Shown in pieces: positions 50,373 to 59,651 of a stretch of DNA of 63,153 nt; the stretch's first letter is position 1; every line of letters begins with the position of its first letter. The DNA is from Bacteroidia bacterium (GTDB lineage: Bacteria; Bacteroidota; Bacteroidia; Bacteroidales; Prolixibacteraceae): the NCBI GenBank assembly GCA_026391315.1, contig JAPLDT010000095.1:1-63153 (forward strand), given 5' to 3'. The translations under genes and the position numbers were made by a program. The notes beneath the pieces are model-generated. The model did not search any database, was not told the origin of the DNA, and was given only the letters and a program-made list of their open reading frames with translations.

Positions 50373-53300
50373 TTAAAAATCAAAGTTTAACTTAAATCCC
50401 AATGAACCGGTCCAAGGCATCATATTGTAGTATTCAGCACCTTGAATCCAACTACTTCCGGTATTTCGGTAAGCCCTTTCCGGATCAATGTGGATACCTG
50501 CTTTCGTCCATTCATAGATGTTGGTTGCAACAATAGAAACGGATGCATTCTGGATACTGATTTTCTGCAACCAATTCTTCGGAACGCGGTAGGATAAGGC
50601 AACTTCTCTTAATTTGACATAAGTTGAACTGAAGATAGCCCTATCGACGATGGCTCTGTTGGATGCCTGATTGGCATTGAACGGATCCAGCCATTTTGTA
50701 AGTGCCGGATCTCCTAAATTTTCAACGTAGCTCTTGACTCCTCCCACTGTGACCTGATAAACCCCGGGGTTAAAACTGGCATCGGCATAACGTGTAGCCG
50801 GAACCGGATTTGGCCAGGCAAATCCCCCCAATTCAGGAAGTCGTCCTCCCACCCAATTACCAAAGAAAGCATCAGGATTTGCTTTAATCTGATCGACAAT
50901 GTTTTTACTTTTATCGTAAGGAGCCCCACTAAAAGAACTTTCGTTTACACCATTATTTTGCATAAACATCCAGGAATTGGAATAGAAACTTCCCCCCTGA
51001 TTCCACTCAATATTGGCATAAAGCGAAAAAGATTTATAGGTAAAGGTTGGCTGAATACCCAGGACAAAATCCTGATTGGTGTTTCCAATCTTAACCATGT
51101 GCGAGGGATCCTGATCAATTTGGTATTTCCCCGAAGAAGCTATTAATGGATATCCATTATAAGGTGAAGTATTGTCGAATACCTTTAGAACCGGTTTCTC
51201 CCAAATATCACCCATGTATTCGCCAACTTTGGTACGGATCACTCCATTTCCACCTTCGATGGAGTAAAAATCAATATTGGTAAGTCCTTCTGCCAATTCG
51301 ACCAAACGCGTTCTGTTTTTGGTAAAACTGAAATTCATATCCCATCTGAAATCCTTTGCTACAATCGGAGTTGCAGTTAAATTGATTTCCAAGCCCTTAC
51401 TCTCAATGTTTCCAGAATTGATAGATTTAGAGGAAGCGCCCGATTCAACAGGTAGCGAAATATTTAATATCTGGTTCTTGTTTTGAACAATGTAATAGGT
51501 CGCTTCCAATCCCAGCCTGTTTTTCAAAAATTTCAAATCTGTTCCAATTTCATTGGAGGTTGATCGTTCGGGTTTCAAGGTGTTGTTGGTGAGATTCCCA
51601 CCCATATACATCTGTTTGGCTGATCCCCAGTCAGTACTGATTGAAAACGATGGATCCAAATTATAGGGACCGGTATCATTTCCTAACTGTGCACTACCGG
51701 CCCTGAGTTTTGCATAACTAATCCATTCGGGCATCGTGAACATCTCTGAAAAAAGCAAACTCAAAGAAGCGGAAGGATAGAAATAGGACCTGTTTGCTTT
51801 GGGTAATGTACTTGACCAGTCATTACGGCCGGTCAAATCAAGATAGGCAAATCCTTTATAATCGATGGAAGCCATTCCGTAAACACTGTAAACCGCTTTT
51901 TTATACCAACTGCTGCTATAACTTATAGTCCCGGGCACTCCATTCGAGATGGTGTAGAGCTGGGGAATAACCAGTGACCCCGCAGTATTACTGATTCCCT
52001 GACCATAAACATACCTTTTGTTAGTCGCTACAAAGCCATTGATATTCCATTGTTCATTAATCTTCTTTTTGTAAGAAAGGTTTAATTCCATGTTGGTTTC
52101 TTTGTTGTAGAAATCATACACGTTGTAGTATCCCGTCGTATTAGTGGTCGTACTAAATGCCCTTTTACTTTCACGGATCTCAGTATAAGCATCCCTGGAA
52201 AAGCGCCCCATAAGGCTCAGCTCCCTGGTAATATTCCAGTCAAACTGAACTTTGCTGATAAGTCTGTCCCTTGTAAACGAGTTAGTATTCTCGTTGGCAA
52301 CAAAATAGGCATTGTTCTGTTTGGAGGCATTGACAAGTTGCTGTATCCCCTCCATTCCGGGCATCCAGTAATTTTTAAGATCCAGAATATTCACCTGGGC
52401 TCCTTTTTCATAAAGGCTCCTTACAACATCGTTTCGATCGTCACCTGTGACATTCGGGCGATTCCCGGAACCGGTCTCATTCCAATTAATATTGGCAGTA
52501 ACCGAAAGTTTATCGGATAATTTGTACTGTGCATTCAGGTTGATTGTATTCCTGTTTAAATCAGTATTGGGAATCATACCAATGTTTCTCATGTCACCGA
52601 CAGATAATCTGAAATAGCCATTCTTATTATTACCGTCTACTGCCACGTTATTGGTCAGGCTATATCCGGTCCTCATAAAATTTTGAATGCGGTTCGGATA
52701 GGAAACTAGAGGAACAGCAACTCCATTGCTATTCCACAAAACCCATTTTTCTCCAATATCCAGTTGTGAGCCCCATGATTCATTCTCTGCAGCTTCAAGT
52801 ATATGTGCCCCTGCTTTACCACTACCAAATCTGGTCTGATACGGATAAACATCCGTAAGAATATCAAATACAACCGAAGAATTGACAGAAACGCCAATTC
52901 CTTTTTTCCCTTTCAGGCCTGAGCGTGTCGTGATTAATATGACTCCGTTTCCGGCCCGTGAACCATACAATGCGGCTGCACTTGCCCCCTTCAGAACTGA
53001 GATGCTCTCCACATCATCAGGGTTCAGGTCAGATATGGCATTACCCATGTCTGCTCCGTTGTATAAATTGGTTGCTGTATTTGAAACCGGTATTCCGTCA
53101 ATCACAAAGAGGGGCTGGTTGTCATTGCTTAAGGATTTTGCACCCCGGATGATGATGTTAACAGAAGATCCTACGTTTCCATTCATTTGTGATATTCTCA
53201 CCCCGGATACTTTGCCCTGAAGTGAATTCAAAACGTTCAACTGCGGTGTTTCTGTCAGTTGTTCACCTTTTACTTCGCCAACAGAATAACCAAGTGCTTT

Positions 53301-53990
53301 TTTCTCTCTCTTTAAACCCAGCGCCGTTACCACTACATCACTGACACCAACTGAGACAGAGGCCAGGGATAGATTGATCACTGACTTTTGACTGATATCT
53401 GCCTCTTGTGTCAGCATGCCAACAAAGGAGACCACCAAAGTCTTCGCATCCATTGGAACTTTCAGGGAGAACTCTCCATTGATATCGGTTGTGATACCAA
53501 TGGTTGTTCCCTTGAGAACAACGGATACACCGGGCAAAGGCAGTTTACCTTCGTCTGTTATCTTCCCTTTGATTTCTTTCCTCTGGGGTTGGGAAACTTC
53601 CGTCACGATTCCGGCTGGCACCGAACCGTCTGCTTCCAGAATTACAATCTGTCGGTCATAAATCTTGAAACTGTTTTTTGTATCTGCAAACAATTGAGTC
53701 AGAACACTCTCAATTCCTTCATTATCAATATTTAGCGAGACTGTCCGATTGAGATCCAATGTCTTTTCGTTGTAAAGCAAGATAAACTCACTGCTTTTTT
53801 CGATTTCTGAAAATACTTGAGCTACCGTCACCTGATTCAAATTAAAACTTAGTTTGGTTTGCTGAGAGTAGCTTTTTGCAGAAACTGTAGCAATTGTTAT
53901 GAGCATAAAAATGGTCAGTATTTTCATTCTCAATAAGATTTTGGTCATGACCTCATGAAAGGTACACGGATGAACCTGATTTTTTTTCAT
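50373..53990 (-). CDS. SusC/RagA TonB-dependent transporter with STN domain
   Basis: A 1205-residue outer-membrane transporter from the ATG at 53990 (MKKNQVHPCTF); an ATG at 54020 would add ten residues. After the signal (about 1-40, ends SAKSYSQ) there is an STN signalling domain (about 44-110), a carboxypeptidase-regulatory-like domain (KEIKGKITDEGKLPLPGVSV, about 140-225), the plug (DVVVTALGLKREKKALGY, ISVLKGASAAALYGSRAGNG) and a 22-strand barrel ending in SLGFKLNFDF. The STN domain should contact the FecR protein encoded upstream to relay substrate binding to the sigma factor. Substrate unknown. Confidence 0.92.
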   Translation of the reverse strand: MKKNQVHPCTFHEVMTKILLRMKILTIFMLITIATVSAKSYSQQTKLSFNLNQVTVAQVFSEIEKSSEFILLYNEKTLDLNRTVSLNIDNEGIESVLTQLFADTKNSFKIYDRQIVILEADGSVPAGIVTEVSQPQRKEIKGKITDEGKLPLPGVSVVLKGTTIGITTDINGEFSLKVPMDAKTLVVSFVGMLTQEADISQKSVINLSLASVSVGVSDVVVTALGLKREKKALGYSVGEVKGEQLTETPQLNVLNSLQGKVSGVRISQMNGNVGSSVNIIIRGAKSLSNDNQPLFVIDGIPVSNTATNLYNGADMGNAISDLNPDDVESISVLKGASAAALYGSRAGNGVILITTRSGLKGKKGIGVSVNSSVVFDILTDVYPYQTRFGSGKAGAHILEAAENESWGSQLDIGEKWVLWNSNGVAVPLVSYPNRIQNFMRTGYSLTNNVAVDGNNKNGYFRLSVGDMRNIGMIPNTDLNRNTINLNAQYKLSDKLSVTANINWNETGSGNRPNVTGDDRNDVVRSLYEKGAQVNILDLKNYWMPGMEGIQQLVNASKQNNAYFVANENTNSFTRDRLISKVQFDWNITRELSLMGRFSRDAYTEIRESKRAFSTTTNTTGYYNVYDFYNKETNMELNLSYKKKINEQWNINGFVATNKRYVYGQGISNTAGSLVIPQLYTISNGVPGTISYSSSWYKKAVYSVYGMASIDYKGFAYLDLTGRNDWSSTLPKANRSYFYPSASLSLLFSEMFTMPEWISYAKLRAGSAQLGNDTGPYNLDPSFSISTDWGSAKQMYMGGNLTNNTLKPERSTSNEIGTDLKFLKNRLGLEATYYIVQNKNQILNISLPVESGASSKSINSGNIESKGLEINLTATPIVAKDFRWDMNFSFTKNRTRLVELAEGLTNIDFYSIEGGNGVIRTKVGEYMGDIWEKPVLKVFDNTSPYNGYPLIASSGKYQIDQDPSHMVKIGNTNQDFVLGIQPTFTYKSFSLYANIEWNQGGSFYSNSWMFMQNNGVNESSFSGAPYDKSKNIVDQIKANPDAFFGNWVGGRLPELGGFAWPNPVPATRYADASFNPGVYQVTVGGVKSYVENLGDPALTKWLDPFNANQASNRAIVDRAIFSSTYVKLREVALSYRVPKNWLQKISIQNASVSIVATNIYEWTKAGIHIDPERAYRNTGSSWIQGAEYYNMMPWTGSLGFKLNFDF

Positions 53991-54034
53991 AGATTTGTAC
54001 TGTTTATGTTTAACTTTCAAGTGAACTGAAACAA

Positions 54035-54064
54035 AAGCCGGTGGGTTGGCAGACTCTCCGGCTT
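54035..54064 (-). terminator. Predicted terminator or attenuator between FecR and SusC
   Basis: On the minus strand AAGCCGG, 16-nt loop, CCGGCTT, then TTGTTTC. It lies in the 86 bp between the FecR stop and the SusC start, where it could give polarity in favour of the regulators. Confidence 0.5.
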
Positions 54065-54075
54065 ACTTTTTGGAC

Positions 54076-55308
54076 TTATTTTCTCATAGGCATCTCTTTG
54101 TTTAATTCGATAAATATTTTTTTCTGATCAATTCTGTAATTAACTTTTGCAACATCCGCCAAAACCTTCATCACATCTTCAATAGAATCCTTGAGATCCA
54201 GCTTCCCGCTGATCAGATCACCTGAAGGAAAAAGTTCGCTGTAAACAAACTGAACATTGTAATACCGCTCAACTTTTTTGAATACATTGCTCAACGGCTC
54301 TTTGCAGAATGGGAACCAACCCTCGGTCCATGCGGTATAAATCCCTGCCTGAGCTTCATCATTCACTTTGGTTGTTAAATCGGCTTTGTTGAACGAGGCT
54401 CGCTGATGGGCATTCAAAATAGTCTCATTCCCCAAAAGGTTGATCCCCTTGTTCTCCCTCATTGAAACGGTACCCTCCACAAGGACTGTCACAGCCTCAT
54501 TGTCTGCTTCGTAGGCAGATACATTGAATTTGGTTCCCAAAACCCTGATGACTATCTCTTTTGTCTTCACAAAAAATGGTTTATTCTTATCGGAAGTAAC
54601 ATTGAAATAGGCTTCTCCTTCGAGAAACACCTCCCGCTTCGAGTCTGAAAACCTATCCGGAAAGGCCATCTTACTTCCTGCATTCAACCATACTTTGGTA
54701 CCATCCTCCAACTCGACACATGATTTTTTTCCATATGGAACAACGACCTGGTTCATTGGTATTTCTACATTTTTCTCACTGATGTTTGACATCTCAATGA
54801 GACTGTCATTGTTGATTCGGATGACATGTCCCAGAGCGTTTACCTTGATTGTGGATTCATCCTTCATCAAATTGATCTCCTTCCCCGAAGCAAGAATTAA
54901 TTTGGATTGTTGCACTATTTTGTCAGAACTAAATGCATACCACTGATGCGATTCATCCCGTTTTATCTTCCAGTAACCAAGGGTGGAAAATATCAGCACA
55001 AAAATAACTGCCGCAGCATATTTTAACATTTGATAGTATCGTCTGATCCTGAACTTGGATTGATAGGTCTGATCAAACCGGGCGATATTTTCCCACATCG
55101 CATTGATGTCATCCTGTAAAACAGGCTCCTCTTGCACAGTTAACAGCCTGATGATCTCTCTTGCCTGGCTGATATTAATTGCAAAATGAGGATTTTCATC
55201 CAGGAGTTTGTCCAATTCGTGATTTTCTGAAAGATGGTTCAACCAGATAAGAAAATTCCGGTCGTCCACCATCTCTTCTGCCGTATATTCCAGGTATTTA
55301 TTATCCAC
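54076..55308 (-). CDS. FecR-family anti-sigma factor
   Basis: A 410-residue inner-membrane anti-sigma factor: a cytoplasmic N-terminal part (about 1-95), a single TM helix (about 103-118, YAAAVIFVLIFSTLGY), the periplasmic FecR domain with VVPYGKKSCVELEDGTKVWLN-type motif (about 194-215), AYFNV and VLGTKFNVSAY, and a C-terminal DUF4974 domain. It holds the ECF sigma factor and releases it when the SusC STN domain signals. It lies 66 bp downstream of the sigma gene on the same strand. Confidence 0.92.
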   Translation of the reverse strand: MDNKYLEYTAEEMVDDRNFLIWLNHLSENHELDKLLDENPHFAINISQAREIIRLLTVQEEPVLQDDINAMWENIARFDQTYQSKFRIRRYYQMLKYAAAVIFVLIFSTLGYWKIKRDESHQWYAFSSDKIVQQSKLILASGKEINLMKDESTIKVNALGHVIRINNDSLIEMSNISEKNVEIPMNQVVVPYGKKSCVELEDGTKVWLNAGSKMAFPDRFSDSKREVFLEGEAYFNVTSDKNKPFFVKTKEIVIRVLGTKFNVSAYEADNEAVTVLVEGTVSMRENKGINLLGNETILNAHQRASFNKADLTTKVNDEAQAGIYTAWTEGWFPFCKEPLSNVFKKVERYYNVQFVYSELFPSGDLISGKLDLKDSIEDVMKVLADVAKVNYRIDQKKIFIELNKEMPMRK

Positions 55309-55374
55309 AATGAGTGTATTGGTCTCTAGTCTTTAAAATGATAAAGACGCCTGTTCAAGTTTTGTGGACTGTTT

Positions 55375-55959
55375 TTATCTATTATTTTTGAACAGGAACA
55401 ACAAAATGAGATCGGCGGGGTCCAGATGCTCACGCAGGGATTGTAAAGCCCTATAAACCATTTTCCTGGCTGAATCATATTGAATAGACATCAGCTTACA
55501 TATTTCCTCATAACTGTAATCGCAAGAGTACCGGTAATAAAGAATCTCCCTTTGCTTGGGGGAAATTGTCAGAAGAACTTTTCTGATAGCCTGAACTTTT
55601 TTGCGCTCTGTCTCTTTGCCTATTAACTCGTCTTCGTAAGAATATACAATGGATAACTCGAAGGAGTCATGCTCTTCCGCTGAATCTTCAAAATGCTTTT
55701 CCGAATGGATACTCCTGACAATCCTGTGTTTAAAAGCCGACATTAAATAGAAACGAATATTATCTGTTTCTCCCAAAGTATCACGGCTCCGGATAAGATG
55801 GTAAAACATCTCCTGTATGGTGTCCTTGATCAGCTCTTCATCATTCGTAAATTTCTTTCCATACCTGTACAAATGCTCTACCTGACGGGAGTAAATGTAA
55901 GCGAGCGCGTATTCCTTACCTCCTCTGAAATCATTCCAGATAGTAGCGTCAGTTAGCAT
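55375..55959 (-). CDS. ECF RNA polymerase sigma factor (sigma-70 family)
   Basis: A 194-residue sigma factor with region 2 (EELIKDTIQEMFYHLIRSRD, about 41-60) and region 4 (KQREILYYRYSCDYSYEEICKLMS, about 135-158). Length and layout match the Bacteroidota ECF group paired with FecR/SusC. It is expected to drive transcription of the SusCD genes downstream. The N-terminal part reads FRGGKEYALAYIYSRQVEHLY, typical of the group. It starts the regulator-transporter block. Confidence 0.92.
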   Translation of the reverse strand: MLTDATIWNDFRGGKEYALAYIYSRQVEHLYRYGKKFTNDEELIKDTIQEMFYHLIRSRDTLGETDNIRFYLMSAFKHRIVRSIHSEKHFEDSAEEHDSFELSIVYSYEDELIGKETERKKVQAIRKVLLTISPKQREILYYRYSCDYSYEEICKLMSIQYDSARKMVYRALQSLREHLDPADLILLFLFKNNR

Positions 55960-56068
55960 TAATAGATAGTTTATAACCTTAAAGGTATCAAATTTTTCAG
56001 CTCGGTAGTTAAATAATCCAAATATTAAGTTCCGACTGGTAATTGATAAAATTAAACGTTCTGATGAC

Positions 56069-56076
56069 TATCTTTG
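56069..56076 (+). promoter_or_regulatory. Possible -7 promoter element TATCTTTG
   Basis: A TAnnTTTG match 37 bp before the ATG at 56114. The nearest TTG upstream is at 56043-56045 (23-bp spacer, slightly long). Confidence 0.4.
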
Positions 56077-56113
56077 TTACGGCTACTTTTCAAATCACTA
56101 AATATCTATTAAC

Positions 56114-57667
56114 ATGAAGAAGTTCCTTAAGTACATTGGCTTCGGTTTTTTGATTCTCGTTTTCTTTATACTCTTCTGGTTCGGCCACAATCTCAAAGAC
56201 CAGCATCCTGATTACAACCTTAACCTGAAAATTCTGAACAATCCCCCCGCCCAACTTTCTGCAGGATTTTCTGCTATGCCAATCACTCCGGCTGTTCCGG
56301 ATCGCTGGGACGATAAAAACAAAAATGCGGAGTACGATCCTGGCCAGGGTGAAACCTTCACCGATGGAAACGGTAACGGTAAATTTGATCCTGTTTGGAT
56401 TGCCGGATTCGGCAATAACAAACCCGCCAATGGAATTCACGATGACCTTTGGGCAAGGGCCATGGTGGTTGACGATGGCAAAACACGCCTGGCCATCGTT
56501 GTTTTGGATGCCATCGGATTTATGAACAACGATATAATTGATGTAAGGAAGCGCATCTCCAAAGCATCGGGTATTACCTACGCCATCATCTCCTCAACCC
56601 ATACACACGAAGGGCCTGATCTGCTTGGGCTCTGGGGAAAAACCCCCTTTCAAAGCGGCATTAATCCCGCCCACATGGAATATGTGAAGAATCAGGCGGC
56701 AAAAGCCATCGAAACAGCTGCGAAAAATCTTCGTCCTTGCCGGTTGTCGGTTTCACAGGATCTGACCGGAGCCGCGAACCTGGTTATTGACACCAGAAAG
56801 CCCGAAGTCTTTGATTCCGGACTACGGATGATCCAGGTCCTTGATAAAGAGACAAACAAAACTCTGGGAACCCTTATCTCATTTGGCGACCACCCCGAAA
56901 CACTCTGGAGTGATAACCTGCTGCTCACTTCCGATTTTCCCCATTTTGTTCGCGAAGGGATCGAAAAAGGGGTCTTCAGCAAGGATAGTCTGATGAGACC
57001 AGGTGTTGGCGGTGTAGCAGTCTATGCAAGTGCTGCAGTTGGCGGATTGATGACCACCCATCCTCGACTAACCATAAAAGACCCGTTCTCGGGTGAAGAA
57101 TTCAAAGCTCCTACCTTCGAAAAAGCGGCAGCCCAGGGTAAACAGATGGCCAATCTGGCTCTTCAGGCAATGGCAAAACCGGAAGAGGTGATCGACTCCG
57201 CTTCCATTTCCATCGTGGCGAAAACGATCCTGTTTCCACTCGACAACACAATGTTCAAATTGGCTGCCATCCTTGGAGTCATGAAAAGAGGAACCTCCGG
57301 ATGGATGAAGATGAAATCGGAACTCGCGGTCATCAAGATCGGACCAATTTCGATGATCACCATACCTGGAGAGTTGTATCCGGAGATCTTAAATGGAGGA
57401 GTTGAAGCTCCGGAAGGACAGGATTTTAAAATTTCACCGGTCGAAGTACCTCCCCTCAGGGAGTTGATGCCAGGTAAATATAAGTTCATGTTTGGCCTTG
57501 CCAACGACGAAATCGGATACATCGTGCCCAAAAGTCAATGGGATGCAAAAGCTCCCTATACCTATGGACGTGACAGCCGCCCTTACGGGGAAGTTAACTC
57601 ACTGGGCCCAGAAACTGCGCCCCTTATTCACAAAAATATCAAGGCTATGCTGGAGGAGTTGAAATAA
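56114..57667 (+). CDS. Neutral ceramidase-like exported protein with Ca-loop insert
   Basis: A 517-residue protein with an N-terminal membrane anchor (about 9-25) and the N-terminal domain fold of neutral/alkaline ceramidases: AGFSAMPITP (about 51), STHTHEGPD (zinc-type His motif, about 160-168) and SFGDHPETLW (about 257). It is shorter than full ceramidases (about 650), lacking the C-terminal immunoglobulin-like domain. An insert near residues 60-90 has two DxNxNxxxD loops (DKNKNAEYD, DGNGNGKFD), like calcium-binding EF-hand or thrombospondin loops. It is membrane-attached outside the cytoplasm and would act on an amide or ester of unknown kind. Confidence 0.75.
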   Translation: MKKFLKYIGFGFLILVFFILFWFGHNLKDQHPDYNLNLKILNNPPAQLSAGFSAMPITPAVPDRWDDKNKNAEYDPGQGETFTDGNGNGKFDPVWIAGFGNNKPANGIHDDLWARAMVVDDGKTRLAIVVLDAIGFMNNDIIDVRKRISKASGITYAIISSTHTHEGPDLLGLWGKTPFQSGINPAHMEYVKNQAAKAIETAAKNLRPCRLSVSQDLTGAANLVIDTRKPEVFDSGLRMIQVLDKETNKTLGTLISFGDHPETLWSDNLLLTSDFPHFVREGIEKGVFSKDSLMRPGVGGVAVYASAAVGGLMTTHPRLTIKDPFSGEEFKAPTFEKAAAQGKQMANLALQAMAKPEEVIDSASISIVAKTILFPLDNTMFKLAAILGVMKRGTSGWMKMKSELAVIKIGPISMITIPGELYPEILNGGVEAPEGQDFKISPVEVPPLRELMPGKYKFMFGLANDEIGYIVPKSQWDAKAPYTYGRDSRPYGEVNSLGPETAPLIHKNIKAMLEELK

Positions 57668-57668
57668 G

Positions 57669-57782
57669 AAGTGCCTAAAGTATTTAAAGTGACTAGAGTG
57701 CCTAAAGTTGTGGACTCCGAACATTGACATTCGTTGCGAACAACTTTAGGCACTCTAGACATTTTAGGCAATTTAGGCACTT
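57669..57782. terminator. Inverted repeat of 43-bp arms between convergent genes
   Basis: 57669-57711 (AAGTGCCTAAAG...AGTTGT) pairs with 57740-57782 with six mismatches; the loop is 28 nt. T-runs at the outer right end (57779-57786). Inner repeats GTGCCTAAAGT occur twice per arm. The position fits a two-way terminator; the size suggests a mobile palindrome. Confidence 0.6.
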
Positions 57783-57784
57783 TT

Positions 57785-58477
57785 TTAAACGGTAAAAATA
57801 ATTTTCTCCACATCACCCACCCCCTTAACCACCGCATCCGCACCCGACTTCCACAATATATCGTCGGAAAGAATTCCGGTATTGATAGCTATGGTATAAA
57901 TGCCAGCGGCCTTGGCGGCCTCAATTCCTAAAGGAGCATTCTCTATAACAACAACCTGATCAGCTTGAAATCCCGAACGGGCCAATGCCGTCAGATAGGG
58001 CTCCGGATGGGGTTTACCATGTTTTACATCGAAACCCGAAATGATCTTTCCTTTTTCTATCAATCCCAAAAAATCAGCGCATAACTCTTCCAGCAATTGC
58101 GCCTGACCAGAACCGGTGACTACCCAAATTTCTAATCCCGCTCTCTTTGCCTTTTCCATCAACCCTGAGATTCCCGGTAGGGGTTTGGGCTTGGCCATCC
58201 CGTCAAACAATTCACTCTTTTTTTCATAGATCCGGCCAATCTCTTCGTCACTCGCCAATCTTCCCAACTTCTCCTTGTATAACAGATGAATGGTCGATGA
58301 TCCGGTCCTTCCTTCGTTCAAATAGACCTGTTCCAAGGGAAAATCCCATCCAAGATGGGCAAAAGCCTTGCTCCAGGCGACAGAATGATTTCCCATCGAA
58401 TCGTAAATCACGCCGTCCATATCAAAAAAAATGGCCTTGAGCGTAACAAAGCCATTCAATAGTCGTTCTTTTTGCAT
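57785..58477 (-). CDS. HAD-family phosphatase (beta-phosphoglucomutase-like)
   Basis: A 230-residue HAD hydrolase. Motif I is FFDMDGVIYDSM (nucleophile Asp near 17), motif II VVTGSGQ, motif III with Lys in ISGFDVKHGKPHPEP and motif IV VIENAPLGIEAAKAAG. The cap domain is of the small helical type, as in beta-phosphoglucomutase and 2-deoxyglucose-6-phosphatase. A cytoplasmic sugar-phosphate substrate is probable. ATG at 58477 chosen; an ATG three codons upstream is equally open. Confidence 0.85.
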   Translation of the reverse strand: MQKERLLNGFVTLKAIFFDMDGVIYDSMGNHSVAWSKAFAHLGWDFPLEQVYLNEGRTGSSTIHLLYKEKLGRLASDEEIGRIYEKKSELFDGMAKPKPLPGISGLMEKAKRAGLEIWVVTGSGQAQLLEELCADFLGLIEKGKIISGFDVKHGKPHPEPYLTALARSGFQADQVVVIENAPLGIEAAKAAGIYTIAINTGILSDDILWKSGADAVVKGVGDVEKIIFTV

Positions 58478-58505
58478 ACAAATCATACTTTAAACTACTA
58501 CAATT

Positions 58506-58784
58506 GAGATTGCTTCGCTGCGCTACCAATGACAGATTTTGTAATATACTGAATATCAAATAGGTGCAAAAATGTATTTAACAGCTTCATTATGCACAAA
58601 TATTTTCTGTCATCTTCACATTGTGCCCAAAAAATTTGGGTGGTGACTCGCAATGACTGTACATTGTCTGAACTAGGTAAAGGACGCAGGACCAAAACCA
58701 ACAATTATTCATTAATTGTACCGTCATTGCGACCACTGCCTGTCCCGATTTTTCATCGGGAAGGAACGAAGTGGGAAGCAATCT
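58506..58784. repeat. Element with AGATTGCTTC ends
   Basis: AGATTGCTTCGCTGCGCTAC (58507-58526) and its reverse-complement partner GGGAAGCAATCT (58773-58784) bracket about 280 bp that include CAATGAC/GTCATTG half copies and a TCCCGAT/ATCGGGA hairpin (58743-58761). No ORF of coding character. It fills the gap between the HAD gene and the next. Confidence 0.55.
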
Positions 58785-58811
58785 GCATCAAGCTACTTGA
58801 ATCTTTATAAA

Positions 58812-59651
58812 TTATAGTTTGCCCGAAATCTTGTCTAGTAACGGAGTTACCATTTTCTGATCGGAAAAGCCTGATGCGCCCAGCAGATAGTTTCCCTTCC
58901 ACCTCAAAAAAACGTTTCCGTTAAATGGATCCTTCAAAAGAAAATCTCCTTCCACCACTTTTTTGATTTTGGAATCTGTATAAGATATGTACTTGAGAAC
59001 CATCTTCTCCACCTCTGCCCGATCGGCCCTCTCTATGATAAAAAGAGTCACCTCAGCCCCATTCAAACTGTATTTTGCCCTGACCGCTGAGCCCAAAAAT
59101 CCCAATCCCATAAACTCGGTTGGAATATACTGGCAGGTATTTGGCTGAAGATTTTCTTTTGGAAACAGCCCAATAACTTTAGGGTATTCAGGATTTGTGC
59201 ACAAGGTTTTGGCGAACTTAGTAGCAAAAGATTTCAACGAAAATCCAGCCACCTTTTCAATCTGTGTGCTGTTGATCTTCACGTAAAATTTTCCTGCTAC
59301 AAAATTAAAAGTGGCCGCATCGCCGTATCCTTCAAGACCAACAGGACTGGTTTCAGCTTTTGCAGATCTTTCAATGCTATAGATTCCAAAGGCATGAAGC
59401 GGATCTCCATGATCATAAACCTCAACTGTTAACTCTGATCCATCACTCTTCCAGCTTGCCACCTGCAAAGATTCAAAACCGTAGCTAAGGTAAAATTCAG
59501 CGGCGCCGTCAATGTGCTCAAACAAATTGTCTTTGTTGAACGCCTGCACCTTTCCATCGCTTTGCCAGCCATTAAGCGCGGGGAAAACAACTTCCTGGGC
59601 CCAGATACTCAGCGGAAACAAAATCAGACTCAGCAAAAATATTTTACTCAT
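58812..59651 (-). CDS. Exported DUF6599-like protein
   Basis: A 279-residue protein with a signal peptide (MSKIFLLSLILFPLSIWAQ). It fits the family I know as DUF6599: EHIDGAAEFYLSYGFESL (about 44-61), VEVYDHGDPLHAFGIYSIER (about 77-96), and GYGDAATFNFVAGKFYVKI. No catalytic motif is recognised. Its ATG overlaps the stop of the aldo/keto reductase gene upstream (ATGA), so the two are co-translated and probably act together in the periplasm. Confidence 0.65.
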   Translation of the reverse strand: MSKIFLLSLILFPLSIWAQEVVFPALNGWQSDGKVQAFNKDNLFEHIDGAAEFYLSYGFESLQVASWKSDGSELTVEVYDHGDPLHAFGIYSIERSAKAETSPVGLEGYGDAATFNFVAGKFYVKINSTQIEKVAGFSLKSFATKFAKTLCTNPEYPKVIGLFPKENLQPNTCQYIPTEFMGLGFLGSAVRAKYSLNGAEVTLFIIERADRAEVEKMVLKYISYTDSKIKKVVEGDFLLKDPFNGNVFLRWKGNYLLGASGFSDQKMVTPLLDKISGKL

